A stretch of 15,010 bases of DNA, from NCBI GenBank assembly GCA_934487205.1, contig CAKSRS010000058.1, forward strand, positions 1 to 15,010. The letters are read 5' to 3'. This DNA comes from an uncultured Clostridia bacterium. Its GTDB lineage: Bacteria; Bacillota; Clostridia; UBA1381. The notes beneath the pieces were generated by a model. The model was not told where the DNA came from, made no database searches, and saw only the letters and a list, made by a program, of their open reading frames with translations. A program made the translations under genes and the position numbers. How positions within the stretch are numbered: the stretch's first letter is position 1; the number at the start of each line of letters is the position of its first letter. Of the stretch, positions 1 through 7,301 are shown in pieces.

Positions 1-120
1 GTTAATCTTCCCCGGTTTCATGCCTTTGCGGAATCCGTCACCTCTCATGTCCGTCTCGTTATCGCCGCTCGGCTTTTACACTGTTTTCACACAGAATTGC
101 TCCGATAAAATTCATTATAC
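1..120 (-). other. Possible promoter and first codons of a gene running off the left edge
   Basis: On the minus strand a perfect TATAAT lies at 114-119, with only a poor -35 (TTGGAA or TGGAAA, 18-19 bases upstream). About 60 bases further on, an ATG at 46-48 opens a frame that stays open to the window edge (starting MRGDGFRKGM, 16 codons). The ribosome site before it is weak (GAGACGG). The fragment is too short to recognise. It could equally be chance in degraded DNA. This stretch contains no other gene I can support. Confidence 0.22.
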
Positions 121-144
121 ACCATTTATCCGCAAATTTTCCAA

Positions 145-174
145 AAGAAAAAGACAACACATACAGGTTGCCTT
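145..174 (-). terminator. Intrinsic terminator, second of a tandem pair
   Basis: Read on the minus strand, arms at 167-174 and 151-158 pair over 8 bases (one G-U) around an 8-base loop. They are followed by a T-rich tract interrupted by one C. The sequence 151-174 is a near copy (3 differences in 24) of the hairpin at 192-215. Confidence 0.6.
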
Positions 175-183
175 ATTGCTCGC

Positions 184-215
184 ATAAAAAAAAGACAACC
201 CGCACAGGTTGCCTT
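184..215 (-). terminator. Intrinsic terminator, first of a tandem pair
   Basis: Read on the minus strand, AAGGCAACC (207-215) pairs with GGTTGTCTT (192-200), with one G-U pair and a 6-base loop. A run of Ts follows (plus-strand As at 185-193). It lies 10 bases past the stop of the 31-codon frame at 225-320 and would end transcripts from there and any read-through from the GH4 gene. Confidence 0.68.
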
Positions 216-224
216 AAAACATAT

Positions 225-345
225 TTATGATTGTTTGAAAATAGTTCTAAAAATACGTCGGCAAATCGGAGGGCGTGCGGACATATTCTTAGACAGTTTA
301 TACTGATAAACCAAGACCATGTCTATATTCAAATCTCCTATGGTA
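225..345 (-). pseudogene. Decayed 5' end of an IS200/IS605-like transposase (tnpA) gene
   Basis: A minus-strand promoter (355-384) leads into an AGGAGA ribosome site (334-339). Just after it, one frame reads FEYRHGLGLSV before a stop. From memory this resembles the YRHG...VY opening of IS200/IS605 Y1 transposases. A second frame from ATG 318-320 gives a basic 31-residue peptide (MVLVYQYKLSKN...) ending at TAA 225-227. The HUH motif and catalytic Tyr of the family are not visible, so the gene is at best a short frameshifted stub. Support comes from the ribosome-site-masking hairpin, a known feature of IS200. Alternatively this is a small independent peptide gene with its own promoter and terminators, although the 13-base gap between ribosome site and ATG is long. 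Family assignment is an inference. Confidence 0.42.
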
Positions 346-384
346 GTTCTTTTCATTATACCATAGGAGATCCTTTTTTGTCAC
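333..384 (-). promoter_or_regulatory. Extended -10 promoter overlapping a ribosome-site-sequestering hairpin
   Basis: On the minus strand, GTGACA (379-384), an 18-base spacer and TGG-TATAAT (355-360) form an extended -10 promoter. A perfect 13-bp inverted repeat (333-345 and 359-371, 13-base loop) places the AGGAGA ribosome site in its 3' arm, while its 5' arm overlaps the -10. Transcripts starting here (about 348) lack the 5' arm and leave the site free. Read-through transcripts from the GH4 side would fold and hide it. On the plus strand the same hairpin is followed by six Ts and could act as a terminator. Confidence 0.6.
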
Positions 385-428
385 TGTCCGTTTTTACCGA
401 ACTTGTTCATTTTTGATATAGTCATTAA

Positions 429-1742
429 CTATTTATAGTCTCCAAGAAAATCCTTGTTGATTTCGAACAATTCATCACACATATTTTTAATTTCATCCAA
501 AGAGCAAACTGCCGATGTAAGCGGATCCATATATACAGCATGGTAAACCATTTCCTTGCTCTTTTTAACAGCAGCTTCTGATGCCAATGTTTCCATACGT
601 GCCGTCGTGTTAACAAGAATTGCAACATGCTCCGGAAGCGGTCCGGCAATCGTAGTTTTAAGTCCCATTTTATCTGCAACAACTGGAACCTCGACACATG
701 CGTCATCAGGAAGATTGGGAATAGAACCACGATTTAAGACATTGCCATTAAATACAAATGGTTTTCCGTCGCCAAATCTTGCATTAAATATGCATGGTGC
801 ATACTCTCCGGATCTTTCTTGCGGAACCGGCTTTGCTATAAACTCCTCATAATCCTTATCGGGGTGTTTTGCTCTTTCTTTTCTCAAATCAAGCGAATAG
901 GCATATACGCCCGGATTCCACCCTGTTCCGTGAGTACAATATTTTTCAAGTAAATCCGGTCTTTTTCTGAACCACTGGTTATACTCCGAGTTGTGTCCGC
1001 TTGATTCAGTAGTATAATATCCCAATTTCAAGAACATTTCATTTCTAACCTGCTCTTGATTTAAGTATTCGGGATTCTCTAAAAGCTTGCGCAATTTTGG
1101 GTACAAATCCTCACCGTTATGCTGCAATTCCGTATAGAAAGCCTGGTGATTTACACCCAAACACTTATACACAACTTCTTCCCTCGGAATGTTGAGCCAG
1201 CCGGCTAACAGCTTTATTGTATCCTGTACACTGTGGCAAAGACCTGTTACCTCTACATTTGCATGTCTCTGCATAGCTCCGCAAAGCATTGACATCGGGT
1301 TCGTGTAATTCAAAAAAACTGCATTAGGACAATATTTTTCAATATCTGCACATATATCAAGCATAACCGGAATATTTCTTAATGCCCTGAAAATTCCCGA
1401 TACACTTCTTGTGTCACCGATATTGATATTAACACCGTATTTCTTTGGAATTATTATATCATACTGCCAAATATCTATGTCCCCATTGAAAATTGTGCAT
1501 AAAACACCGTCTGCGCCTTTTAATGCTTCCGCTCTATCCATAGTCGTAGTAACTTTGCATTTTGGCTTGTTACGTTCTGCAATAATCTTTTCAACACATT
1601 CCGTTATATCTTTGAGTTTCCTCTCATTTACATCCATAAGTGCAAATTCACACTCTTCGAAAGCGGGGAATGTAAGCATATCCATAATGGTCTTTGATGT
1701 GAATTGAAGACTTCCTGCTCCAATAAAAGTAATTTTTTTCAT
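429..1742 (-). CDS. GH4 family glycosidase, alpha-galactosidase (MelA)-like
   Basis: A 437-residue cytoplasmic glycoside hydrolase of family 4, about the usual length. GH4 enzymes use NAD+ and a divalent metal (often Mn2+) to oxidise the sugar at C3 during cleavage. Visible signatures are the N-terminal Rossmann loop FIGAGSLQFT (6-15), GDTRSVSGIFRALR (109-122), NYTNPM (145-150), the metal-site CHSVQ (169-173) and GVNHQAFY (196-203). CHSVQ is what I recall for MelA-type alpha-galactosidases, whereas 6-phospho-glycosidases and glucuronidases carry other residues there, so an unphosphorylated alpha-galactoside-like substrate is favoured but unproven. The start has a GAGGAG ribosome site (1751-1756) 8 bases upstream. 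It is the last gene of the set but is separated from etfBA by 382 bases, so it may have its own control. No clear terminator directly follows the stop. Confidence 0.9.
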   Translation of the reverse strand: MKKITFIGAGSLQFTSKTIMDMLTFPAFEECEFALMDVNERKLKDITECVEKIIAERNKPKCKVTTTMDRAEALKGADGVLCTIFNGDIDIWQYDIIIPKKYGVNINIGDTRSVSGIFRALRNIPVMLDICADIEKYCPNAVFLNYTNPMSMLCGAMQRHANVEVTGLCHSVQDTIKLLAGWLNIPREEVVYKCLGVNHQAFYTELQHNGEDLYPKLRKLLENPEYLNQEQVRNEMFLKLGYYTTESSGHNSEYNQWFRKRPDLLEKYCTHGTGWNPGVYAYSLDLRKERAKHPDKDYEEFIAKPVPQERSGEYAPCIFNARFGDGKPFVFNGNVLNRGSIPNLPDDACVEVPVVADKMGLKTTIAGPLPEHVAILVNTTARMETLASEAAVKKSKEMVYHAVYMDPLTSAVCSLDEIKNMCDELFEINKDFLGDYK

Positions 1743-2124
1743 AACTAAAACTCCTCTAAATTATCATTTTCAAATATCTTTTCCAATGTACAATAAATTA
1801 CATTTCAAACACCCCCTTCTATAGTTAGCTGTGTAAAGTGTTTTTATGATCTCTTCTGAAAACCTCAGTGTCTACGCAGTTTTCGATGCATCATTGTATA
1901 AAACAGCAATTATCTCTCCTTATTTCCTCTGTAATTACCAGCCATTATACTCCGGAAATACTTGTCCAGTCCGATCTGAAATCCTGTTCATTTCAGACTC
2001 TAACAGCATGTTGGAGTATAATAAAATATTGCACAAAGAAGACAAAGTTTCCCATGTTTTTCACAATTCACTTTACATTACCCTATAGTTATATTATCTT
2101 TAAAAATCCACCCATTCTGAATTT
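1743..2124 (-). other. 382-base gap with no supported gene; start-stop element in GH4 leader
   Basis: No frame here is a recognisable gene; the short frames on both strands match nothing I know. On the minus strand an ideal ribosome site, AAGGGGGT (1811-1818), lies 7 bases before ATG (1801-1803), which is immediately followed by TAA (1798-1800). This is either a start-stop leader element or the scar of a lost gene. The GH4 ribosome site is at 1751-1756. Just past the etf stop, A+T-rich arms around 2096-2120 could form a weak terminator. I found no convincing -35/-10 pair and no TGAAA-N4-TTTCA palindrome, so how GH4 is transcribed is unclear. Confidence 0.4.
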
Positions 2125-3516
2125 TTAACCAAGTGTAATTCGGCCACTTTTTGGCAAGAATATATCATCTGTAACTATCCCAAAATCCGCAAAGTCAAAA
2201 ATTCTCGCATTTTTATCGGGATTAATCGCAATCACCGTCCCGGCATTTTCAAATCCGCAGGTATGCTGCACCGCACCCGATATTCCGCAAGCCACATACA
2301 CCTTCGGGGCAATTATTTTCCCCGTCAGGCCCACCTGCCTATCATAGTCTGCCAATCCCATATCCACGAATGCACGCGATGCCGCAATGTCCGCGTTATA
2401 TTTTTGGGCAAGCGACATATACTTTTCCAAGTTATTCACAGCACCGCGTCCCAATCCGAACACCACATCGCTTTTATCCACGTTTTCCGTTCGCACGGTT
2501 GCCATTTGCGGACGCGTTTTGCACTCTATTTTTGCCGTAAGAGTTCCGCCGAACGCCGGACGATACATAAACAATTTTTCCCCGTCCGTCTCAAGTGCGG
2601 TACAGTCGGCACAAAGTCCCGTTTTTAAAATCGCGGCCGTGCGGGGTGCATTTTTTCTACCCCACAAATCCGCACTCCACAAAACAACATCATCATTCTT
2701 CACAAGTTCCGCTATCTCTATATAATCGCGGCTTTGTATAACACGCACATTCCGTGCCAATTCTCTTGCCGCCTCTGCCAATTCATCACCTATAACGGTG
2801 ATTGTTTCAAGCTTTTGCCCCGCTGTCTGCGGTTTGATTTCCTCATGCACCTTTTTTAATGCCTCAGTTATACACCAATCAAGCTTATCAGGTGTAATAA
2901 ATTGACACTTTCTTGTGCCGCGTCTGCTTTCAAAAGATTTAAGCACTTTTGTCGGCGAACCCGACAATCCGCATTTTGATGTATCTATTTCCGCATCGTC
3001 GGCACTAATTATTTCAACGTTTTTAATATTTGAACCAATCCGCGGAAACCGCAGAGTATTTATTCTTTCGACCGTCAAAACCGCCGGAAAATCCGTTTGC
3101 TCATATCCCATTCGTGTTTTGCAGCATATTTTTTTGTCAATCTCCATTTCCATTATGTTGGTTATAAGATTATAGCCCAAAAGCTCCGACAAGCACGGTC
3201 CGACCTGTGCCGTATCGCCGTCAATGCTTTGTCTGCCGCAAAGTACAAGTTCCGGGTTTATTTGTTTTATTACCTGTGAAAGTGCGTAGCTTGTGGCAAG
3301 TGTATCAGAGCCGGCAAGACGTCTGTCGCTCAGCAGAATTATCCTGTCAACCGCCAGTCTGGAAATGCGGTCAAGTGCCGGTTTTGCCGGCTCCGCACCC
3401 ATAGACAAAACTGTAATTCGGGCATCTTTAATTTTAAGGGCACACTCCAATGCACACTCGTCAAAAGGATTGATTTCGCCCTTAACTACCTTTACACAAA
3501 CCACAATTTTCATCAT
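2125..3516 (-). CDS. Fused electron transfer flavoprotein, EtfB-EtfA (beta then alpha)
   Basis: A single 463-residue protein carrying both Etf subunits, which are normally separate. Residues 1 to about 225 are EtfB: KIVVCVKVV at the start, NPFDECALECAL (16-27) and GRQSIDGDTAQVGP (94-107), the nucleotide-binding loop. Residues from about 236 are EtfA: ADCTAL (303-308), RPAFGGTL (319-326), RPQMATVR (335-342), the FAD domain GRGAVNN (356-362), ASRAFVD (379-385), QVGLTGKIIAPK (394-405) and GISGAVQH (411-418). It should accept electrons from a flavoprotein dehydrogenase through FAD in the cytoplasm. The EtfA N-domain is about 110 residues instead of the usual 180 or so, and no ferredoxin-like domain is present. 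Two adjacent ATGs (3514-3516 and 3511-3513) are 6 and 9 bases from AAGGGG (3523-3528); either could start it. It follows the FGGY kinase by 17 bases. The likely partners are the FAD oxidase and Fe-S protein of this operon. Confidence 0.93.
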   Translation of the reverse strand: MMKIVVCVKVVKGEINPFDECALECALKIKDARITVLSMGAEPAKPALDRISRLAVDRIILLSDRRLAGSDTLATSYALSQVIKQINPELVLCGRQSIDGDTAQVGPCLSELLGYNLITNIMEMEIDKKICCKTRMGYEQTDFPAVLTVERINTLRFPRIGSNIKNVEIISADDAEIDTSKCGLSGSPTKVLKSFESRRGTRKCQFITPDKLDWCITEALKKVHEEIKPQTAGQKLETITVIGDELAEAARELARNVRVIQSRDYIEIAELVKNDDVVLWSADLWGRKNAPRTAAILKTGLCADCTALETDGEKLFMYRPAFGGTLTAKIECKTRPQMATVRTENVDKSDVVFGLGRGAVNNLEKYMSLAQKYNADIAASRAFVDMGLADYDRQVGLTGKIIAPKVYVACGISGAVQHTCGFENAGTVIAINPDKNARIFDFADFGIVTDDIFLPKSGRITLG

Positions 3517-3533
3517 ATTCTACCCCTTGTGCG

Positions 3534-5003
3534 TTATATCTTGTTGTAAACTTCAGCTAATACATCGTGAATTTTTTTGTACTTCTTAAATAACTGATTA
3601 TATTTTTCGGTATTTTCACGGCACGGTATTGTATGCGATAAAGTTTTTGAGCATTTTTGCACCGCCTCGGAAAGACTACCCCAAATTCCGACTGCCACAC
3701 CTGCAAGCATAGCACTGCCAAAGGAAGAATCGCTGCTTTCCTTCTGAACAAGCTCAATCCCCAGTGTGTCCGCAACAATCTGCCGCCAGACAGGACTTTC
3801 CGACCCGCCGCCGATTATATTCGCTCTTTGCGGAAATTCAATGCCCAACTCATCAAATACTGTTTTGCAATCCATCAGCGACATAGCAACGCCTTCCATA
3901 ACCGCACGCGAAAAATGTGCTTTTGTATGCGATGCACGTATGCCGGTAAAACTTCCGCAAAGATTGGGATCGGCATAAGGCGTAAGCTCGCCGTTTAAAT
4001 ACGGGTGAAAAATCAAGCCGTCACAGCCGACTTCTATTTGCTTTGCGCCGTTATCAAGTTCTTTATATCCGCCGCCGAAGGTATCACGGTACCACCTGTA
4101 TGACGCGGCACAGGATTTTGTCGCCGTACCCGGATACCACAGTCCCTTTTCGATATGCGAGTAGTTTATCATATGCTTATGCGGGTATGCCTTATCCGTC
4201 ACCATACAAATTCTGCCCGCGGTTGCAAGCTTTATTGTCATATCACCGTTTTCAACCGCACCAGACGCAAATACTTCAAGTGCCGTATCGGTTGTTCCGC
4301 ATATTACCTTCGTATCCGCCGAGAGTCCGATTTCCACCGCTGCCTTTTCGGTAATATTCCCGACAAAATCCATTGGCGAAACAACATGCGGTAAAATACC
4401 GACATCAAGACCTATAATCCCGCATAGTTCCTCCGACCATTTCAATGTATTGAAGTCGAAAAGCATACTGCCCTCCGCCTCAATATAGTCTGTGCAATAT
4501 TCACCCGTGAGCAGATATCGGATATAGTCCTTCGGAAAGAAAATTTTTCCGACCCTTTTCCATATATCCGGCTCATTGTTTTTTACCCACATAAGCTGCG
4601 GCAGCGTCCAGATTGTATCGACGCTGTGAAGTGTTTTATTCAAAACCAAGTCACCGAAATTATTATGAATATATGCACATTCTTTTGTACTGCGGCTGTC
4701 CGTCCAGTAAATTGCTGGTCTTAAAACCTTGCCGTCATTATCTGTCAGAACCGCCGTATGCGTCGCTGCGTCAAAGCACAGTGCCGCTATTTCTTCTTTA
4801 TTTATTCCGCTCTTTTGCAAAATTCCCGCAATATTTTCCTTTACCGCAGCATACCAGTCATCGGGGTTTTGCTCTGCATATCCCGGCTGCGGATAATACG
4901 TCGGATATTCAACGGAATTTGTTGCGGCTATTATTCCGTCCTCGCCCAAAAGCGTTGCTTTGGACGCTCCGCCGCCGAAATCTATGCCAAGTAAATACTT
5001 CAT
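3534..5003 (-). CDS. FGGY-family carbohydrate kinase, xylulokinase-like
   Basis: A 489-residue ATP-dependent sugar kinase, about the normal length for FGGY kinases (xylulokinase, gluconokinase, fuculokinase and others). The N-terminal phosphate-binding loop is GIDFGGGASKATL (6-18), a glycine-rich variant of the usual GIDxGT-S-K. YWTDSR (99-104) and FPKDYIRYLLTGEY (156-169) are xylulokinase-like. The catalytic base is probably Asp239 in CGTTDTALE. The C-terminal ATPase half carries IIGGGSESPVW followed by the adenosine-site region. The substrate is likely a ketose or polyol produced upstream, but the sequence does not name it. Thirteen bases separate it from the DUF4867 gene, and a GGAGAAA ribosome site precedes the ATG. 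It is the second kinase of the operon, which suggests two phosphorylation steps or two substrates. Confidence 0.9.
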   Translation of the reverse strand: MKYLLGIDFGGGASKATLLGEDGIIAATNSVEYPTYYPQPGYAEQNPDDWYAAVKENIAGILQKSGINKEEIAALCFDAATHTAVLTDNDGKVLRPAIYWTDSRSTKECAYIHNNFGDLVLNKTLHSVDTIWTLPQLMWVKNNEPDIWKRVGKIFFPKDYIRYLLTGEYCTDYIEAEGSMLFDFNTLKWSEELCGIIGLDVGILPHVVSPMDFVGNITEKAAVEIGLSADTKVICGTTDTALEVFASGAVENGDMTIKLATAGRICMVTDKAYPHKHMINYSHIEKGLWYPGTATKSCAASYRWYRDTFGGGYKELDNGAKQIEVGCDGLIFHPYLNGELTPYADPNLCGSFTGIRASHTKAHFSRAVMEGVAMSLMDCKTVFDELGIEFPQRANIIGGGSESPVWRQIVADTLGIELVQKESSDSSFGSAMLAGVAVGIWGSLSEAVQKCSKTLSHTIPCRENTEKYNQLFKKYKKIHDVLAEVYNKI

Positions 5004-5016
5004 ATCGGTTTCTCCA

Positions 5017-5664
5017 TTAATACTCTACCTTATAATTTTCACCATATATTCCGGGATACACGCCCTTTTCAGTCAAAGCATGGTTATCTTCATGGCAAAT
5101 CAGCCATTTATTCTTTCTGAAAAGCAACTTATCACAAGATGATTTATCAAGAACATCATTCGTACCCTCCGGAAGAATTACCGCACATGAAAATCCGCCG
5201 TCTTCCGTCTGACATGGGCAAAAATGCAGACTTGTCGAATAAACTTCAATTGCATCTCCCTTTTCAAGATAAAACGCCTTTACATTGCTTGATGAATATT
5301 CATTTTCTTCCATTTCATATTCAAGCCCGAGGAGCAGCACAAGCGGTGTTGCCGCGATATTGATTTCGGAACTTTTGTGATACTCCAGTCCGTTTAAGTA
5401 ACTGTTATACCCGTGGCACAATCCGATTTGTGCATTTAATTCGCCGAACGCGTACTCCCTTAAATTATTGCTGTTTGGGAGTGACTCAAGTTCCGGACAT
5501 GACATCATATATGCAGTCCCGTTCTCCGGACGGCTGATTTTTTCGCAAGCATCAACCACTTTTCGCGTATCTATATCAAGAACACGTCCGTATTTAGCAA
5601 ATTCTTTAGAATGGATATCATAAAATTTTATATCAGGGTTAAGCTCTTTTAATCTTTTCAGCAT
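5017..5664 (-). CDS. DUF4867 family protein
   Basis: A 215-residue soluble protein without signal peptide or membrane segment, matching my memory of the DUF4867 family, whose function I do not know to be settled. Conserved-looking blocks are FGELNAQIGLCHGYNSYLNG (73-92), LEYHKSSEIN (93-102), a Gly/Asp turn (135-137), STSLHFCPC (143-151), VILPEGTND (162-170) and KNKWLICHED (184-193). The spaced His and acidic residues (His96, Glu100, His147, His191) within predicted beta strands suggest a metal-binding cupin-like barrel; this is inference. Such a fold beside IolB and a sugar isomerase makes a sugar or sugar-acid isomerase or epimerase role plausible. AGGAG lies 6-8 bases before the ATG and overlaps the epimerase stop region, so translation is probably coupled. 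Confidence 0.85.
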   Translation of the reverse strand: MLKRLKELNPDIKFYDIHSKEFAKYGRVLDIDTRKVVDACEKISRPENGTAYMMSCPELESLPNSNNLREYAFGELNAQIGLCHGYNSYLNGLEYHKSSEINIAATPLVLLLGLEYEMEENEYSSSNVKAFYLEKGDAIEVYSTSLHFCPCQTEDGGFSCAVILPEGTNDVLDKSSCDKLLFRKNKWLICHEDNHALTEKGVYPGIYGENYKVEY

Positions 5665-5673
5665 AACTGTCTC

Positions 5674-6528
5674 CTATATTGTTATTGTGTGTATTCTTGT
5701 GTCTGTTTCACCGGGTTTTAATTTAATAATTCCCTTTTTTCGTGTAAGTTCATAGTCGCTGTCCACAAAATCCTGTATTCCGCACCACGGCTCAATACAT
5801 ATGTAATTACCGTTCGGTTTGGTCCACAAAAGGAAATAGTCAAAACCGTCAAAATTTACATCAACGCATGCATTTGTACGGTTGTTTTCCAATGTAACTT
5901 TTCTTGAATTGATATCCGTAAACACAAGTGCGTCTACTGCAAAATATTCCTTTTTTAACGGCAAAACTCTTTCATTTTCAATTATCGGAACGGTTTTATA
6001 TTCCAAAAGATTTCCGTTTAAAACTCTTGCATTAAGAGTTTCCGGCTTTTCAAAAACAACACTGTATTCTTCAATTCCGTTAGGACATGCATATGCCTCA
6101 TGTGCACCTATTGAAAAATACATTACTTTTGAATCGGAATTGGTTACTTCATGCTGAACTTTCATGCCATTATCAATTATCGTATATATAACTCTCAGCT
6201 CGAATAAAAACGGATAGTGCTTTAGTGTTTCCGCGTCCGATTTCAGCAAGAATGTTACCGAATTATCCGATACTCTTTCCGTTTCAAATTCGCGATGACG
6301 TGCAAATCCGTGCTTTTCAAGGATATATTCCTTCCCGTCAAAGAAGTATTTATCATCACGCAATCCGCCGCATATCGGGAACAAAAGCGGAGCACAGCCC
6401 GTCCATACAGACGGATCGCCCTGCCACATAATCTCAGTTTCATCTTTTTTAATGCTTCTTAATTCCGCACCAAGCGTTGAAATTCCGGCTTTGATTTTTC
6501 CGTTTGAAATAATTATTTGTTCAGCCAT
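5674..6528 (-). CDS. Aldose 1-epimerase family protein, LacX-like
   Basis: A 284-residue protein of the galactose mutarotase / aldose 1-epimerase superfamily, which interconverts alpha and beta anomers of aldoses. LLFPICGGL (48-56), YILEKHGFAR (68-77) and SIGAHEAYACP (139-149) resemble the LacX/YeaD branch rather than classical GalM. Probable catalytic residues are His143 in GAHEAY and Glu246 in CIEPWCG, with His73 and Arg77 in the sugar pocket. GH4 enzymes release a defined anomer, so a mutarotase fits as the step before the isomerase. The gene overlaps the end of iolB by 16 bases. The actual sugar is unknown. Confidence 0.88.
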   Translation of the reverse strand: MAEQIIISNGKIKAGISTLGAELRSIKKDETEIMWQGDPSVWTGCAPLLFPICGGLRDDKYFFDGKEYILEKHGFARHREFETERVSDNSVTFLLKSDAETLKHYPFLFELRVIYTIIDNGMKVQHEVTNSDSKVMYFSIGAHEAYACPNGIEEYSVVFEKPETLNARVLNGNLLEYKTVPIIENERVLPLKKEYFAVDALVFTDINSRKVTLENNRTNACVDVNFDGFDYFLLWTKPNGNYICIEPWCGIQDFVDSDYELTRKKGIIKLKPGETDTRIHTITI

Positions 6529-7301
6529 GCGTGTTCCTCATCAGTCGTCATATAAAATCCTCTGTCCTTGCCTGCCATAATCCACAGGTAATAGTTGTCA
6601 TAACCGGGTGCCGCGTGGAACGGGTGATAGCCGCGCGGAATTTCCACGAAGTCGCCGCTTTTTACGACATACGTTTCATCAACATCGCCTTCCATTGTGT
6701 AGACACGCTGAATACCAAAACCCTGCGGTTTCTTAAATTCATAATAATAAATTTCTTCCGTTTCCGCCTCGGTCGGCATATTGTCATCATCATGCTTGTG
6801 CGGCGGATAACTCGCCCATTGACCGCCTTTTACAAAAGCCTCGCCTATATACAGCATTTTAGATTTTACCCTTTCGTCAAGAATAAAATGCGCCTCGCGT
6901 TCCCAGCCGGGTTTGCCGAGATTTTTGATAACAACATCTTCCGGATTGATAATAGTCGGCTCGAAAGTTTCGCTGCACGGCGATTTAGATACACATATCT
7001 TCACTTCACCCTTTGCAGTTACCGTAAAAGGAGTATTTGCCGGCACATAAATACAGGTTGCCGCACCGTCAAAAACGTCCTTTCTTTTGCCCGCGTCCGT
7101 AAATCCGAAATTCTCGCCCTTAACATCACACTTTCCGCCGAGAATAACAAGTGCGTATTCCTTATCTTCTTCTCGGTATGCTTTTGTCTCGCCGTCGGCA
7201 AGGCGCAGCATATCAATTTCAACCTTTTGGCAGCCGCTATTTTCGCGTTTATAGATTTCGGATTTTCCGAATTTTTTATTCCATGTTCTTTTATAGTTCA
7301 T
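6513..7301 (-). CDS. iolB: 5-deoxy-glucuronate isomerase (IolB)
   Basis: A bicupin metal-dependent isomerase; IolB converts 5-deoxy-D-glucuronate to 5-dehydro-2-deoxy-D-gluconate in myo-inositol breakdown. The C-terminal cupin carries the hallmark SYPPHKHDDDN (about 164-174 from the ATG used here), then the Glu of EEIYYYEF, QGFGIQRVYT, DETYVVKSGDFVEIPRGYHP and AAPGYDNYYLWIMAG. The metal site is His168, His170, the downstream Glu and the His of RGYHP. I chose ATG 7299-7301 (262 residues) because GAGGAG is 10 bases upstream; a GTG at 7310 would add three residues but sits almost on the ribosome site. It overlaps the kinase stop by 11 bases. The upper inositol genes (iolG, iolE, iolD) are absent from the window, so it may act on a different uronate-like sugar here. 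Confidence 0.92.
   Translation of the reverse strand: MNYKRTWNKKFGKSEIYKRENSGCQKVEIDMLRLADGETKAYREEDKEYALVILGGKCDVKGENFGFTDAGKRKDVFDGAATCIYVPANTPFTVTAKGEVKICVSKSPCSETFEPTIINPEDVVIKNLGKPGWEREAHFILDERVKSKMLYIGEAFVKGGQWASYPPHKHDDDNMPTEAETEEIYYYEFKKPQGFGIQRVYTMEGDVDETYVVKSGDFVEIPRGYHPFHAAPGYDNYYLWIMAGKDRGFYMTTDEEHAWLNK

Noticed and set aside
231..416. 61-codon plus-strand frame across the left hairpin
   Set aside because: It runs through the inverted repeat and promoter-like elements of the minus-strand IS relic, has no ribosome site and resembles nothing.
1760..1793. Possible GH4 promoter (GATAAT with TTGTAC upstream)
   Set aside because: The spacing is 22 bases, outside the useful range, and the -10 would leave almost no leader before the ribosome site.
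1846..2128. Plus-strand frames of 80-86 codons in the gap between etfBA and GH4
   Set aside because: No ribosome site, no family resemblance and residue composition typical of random A+T-rich DNA.
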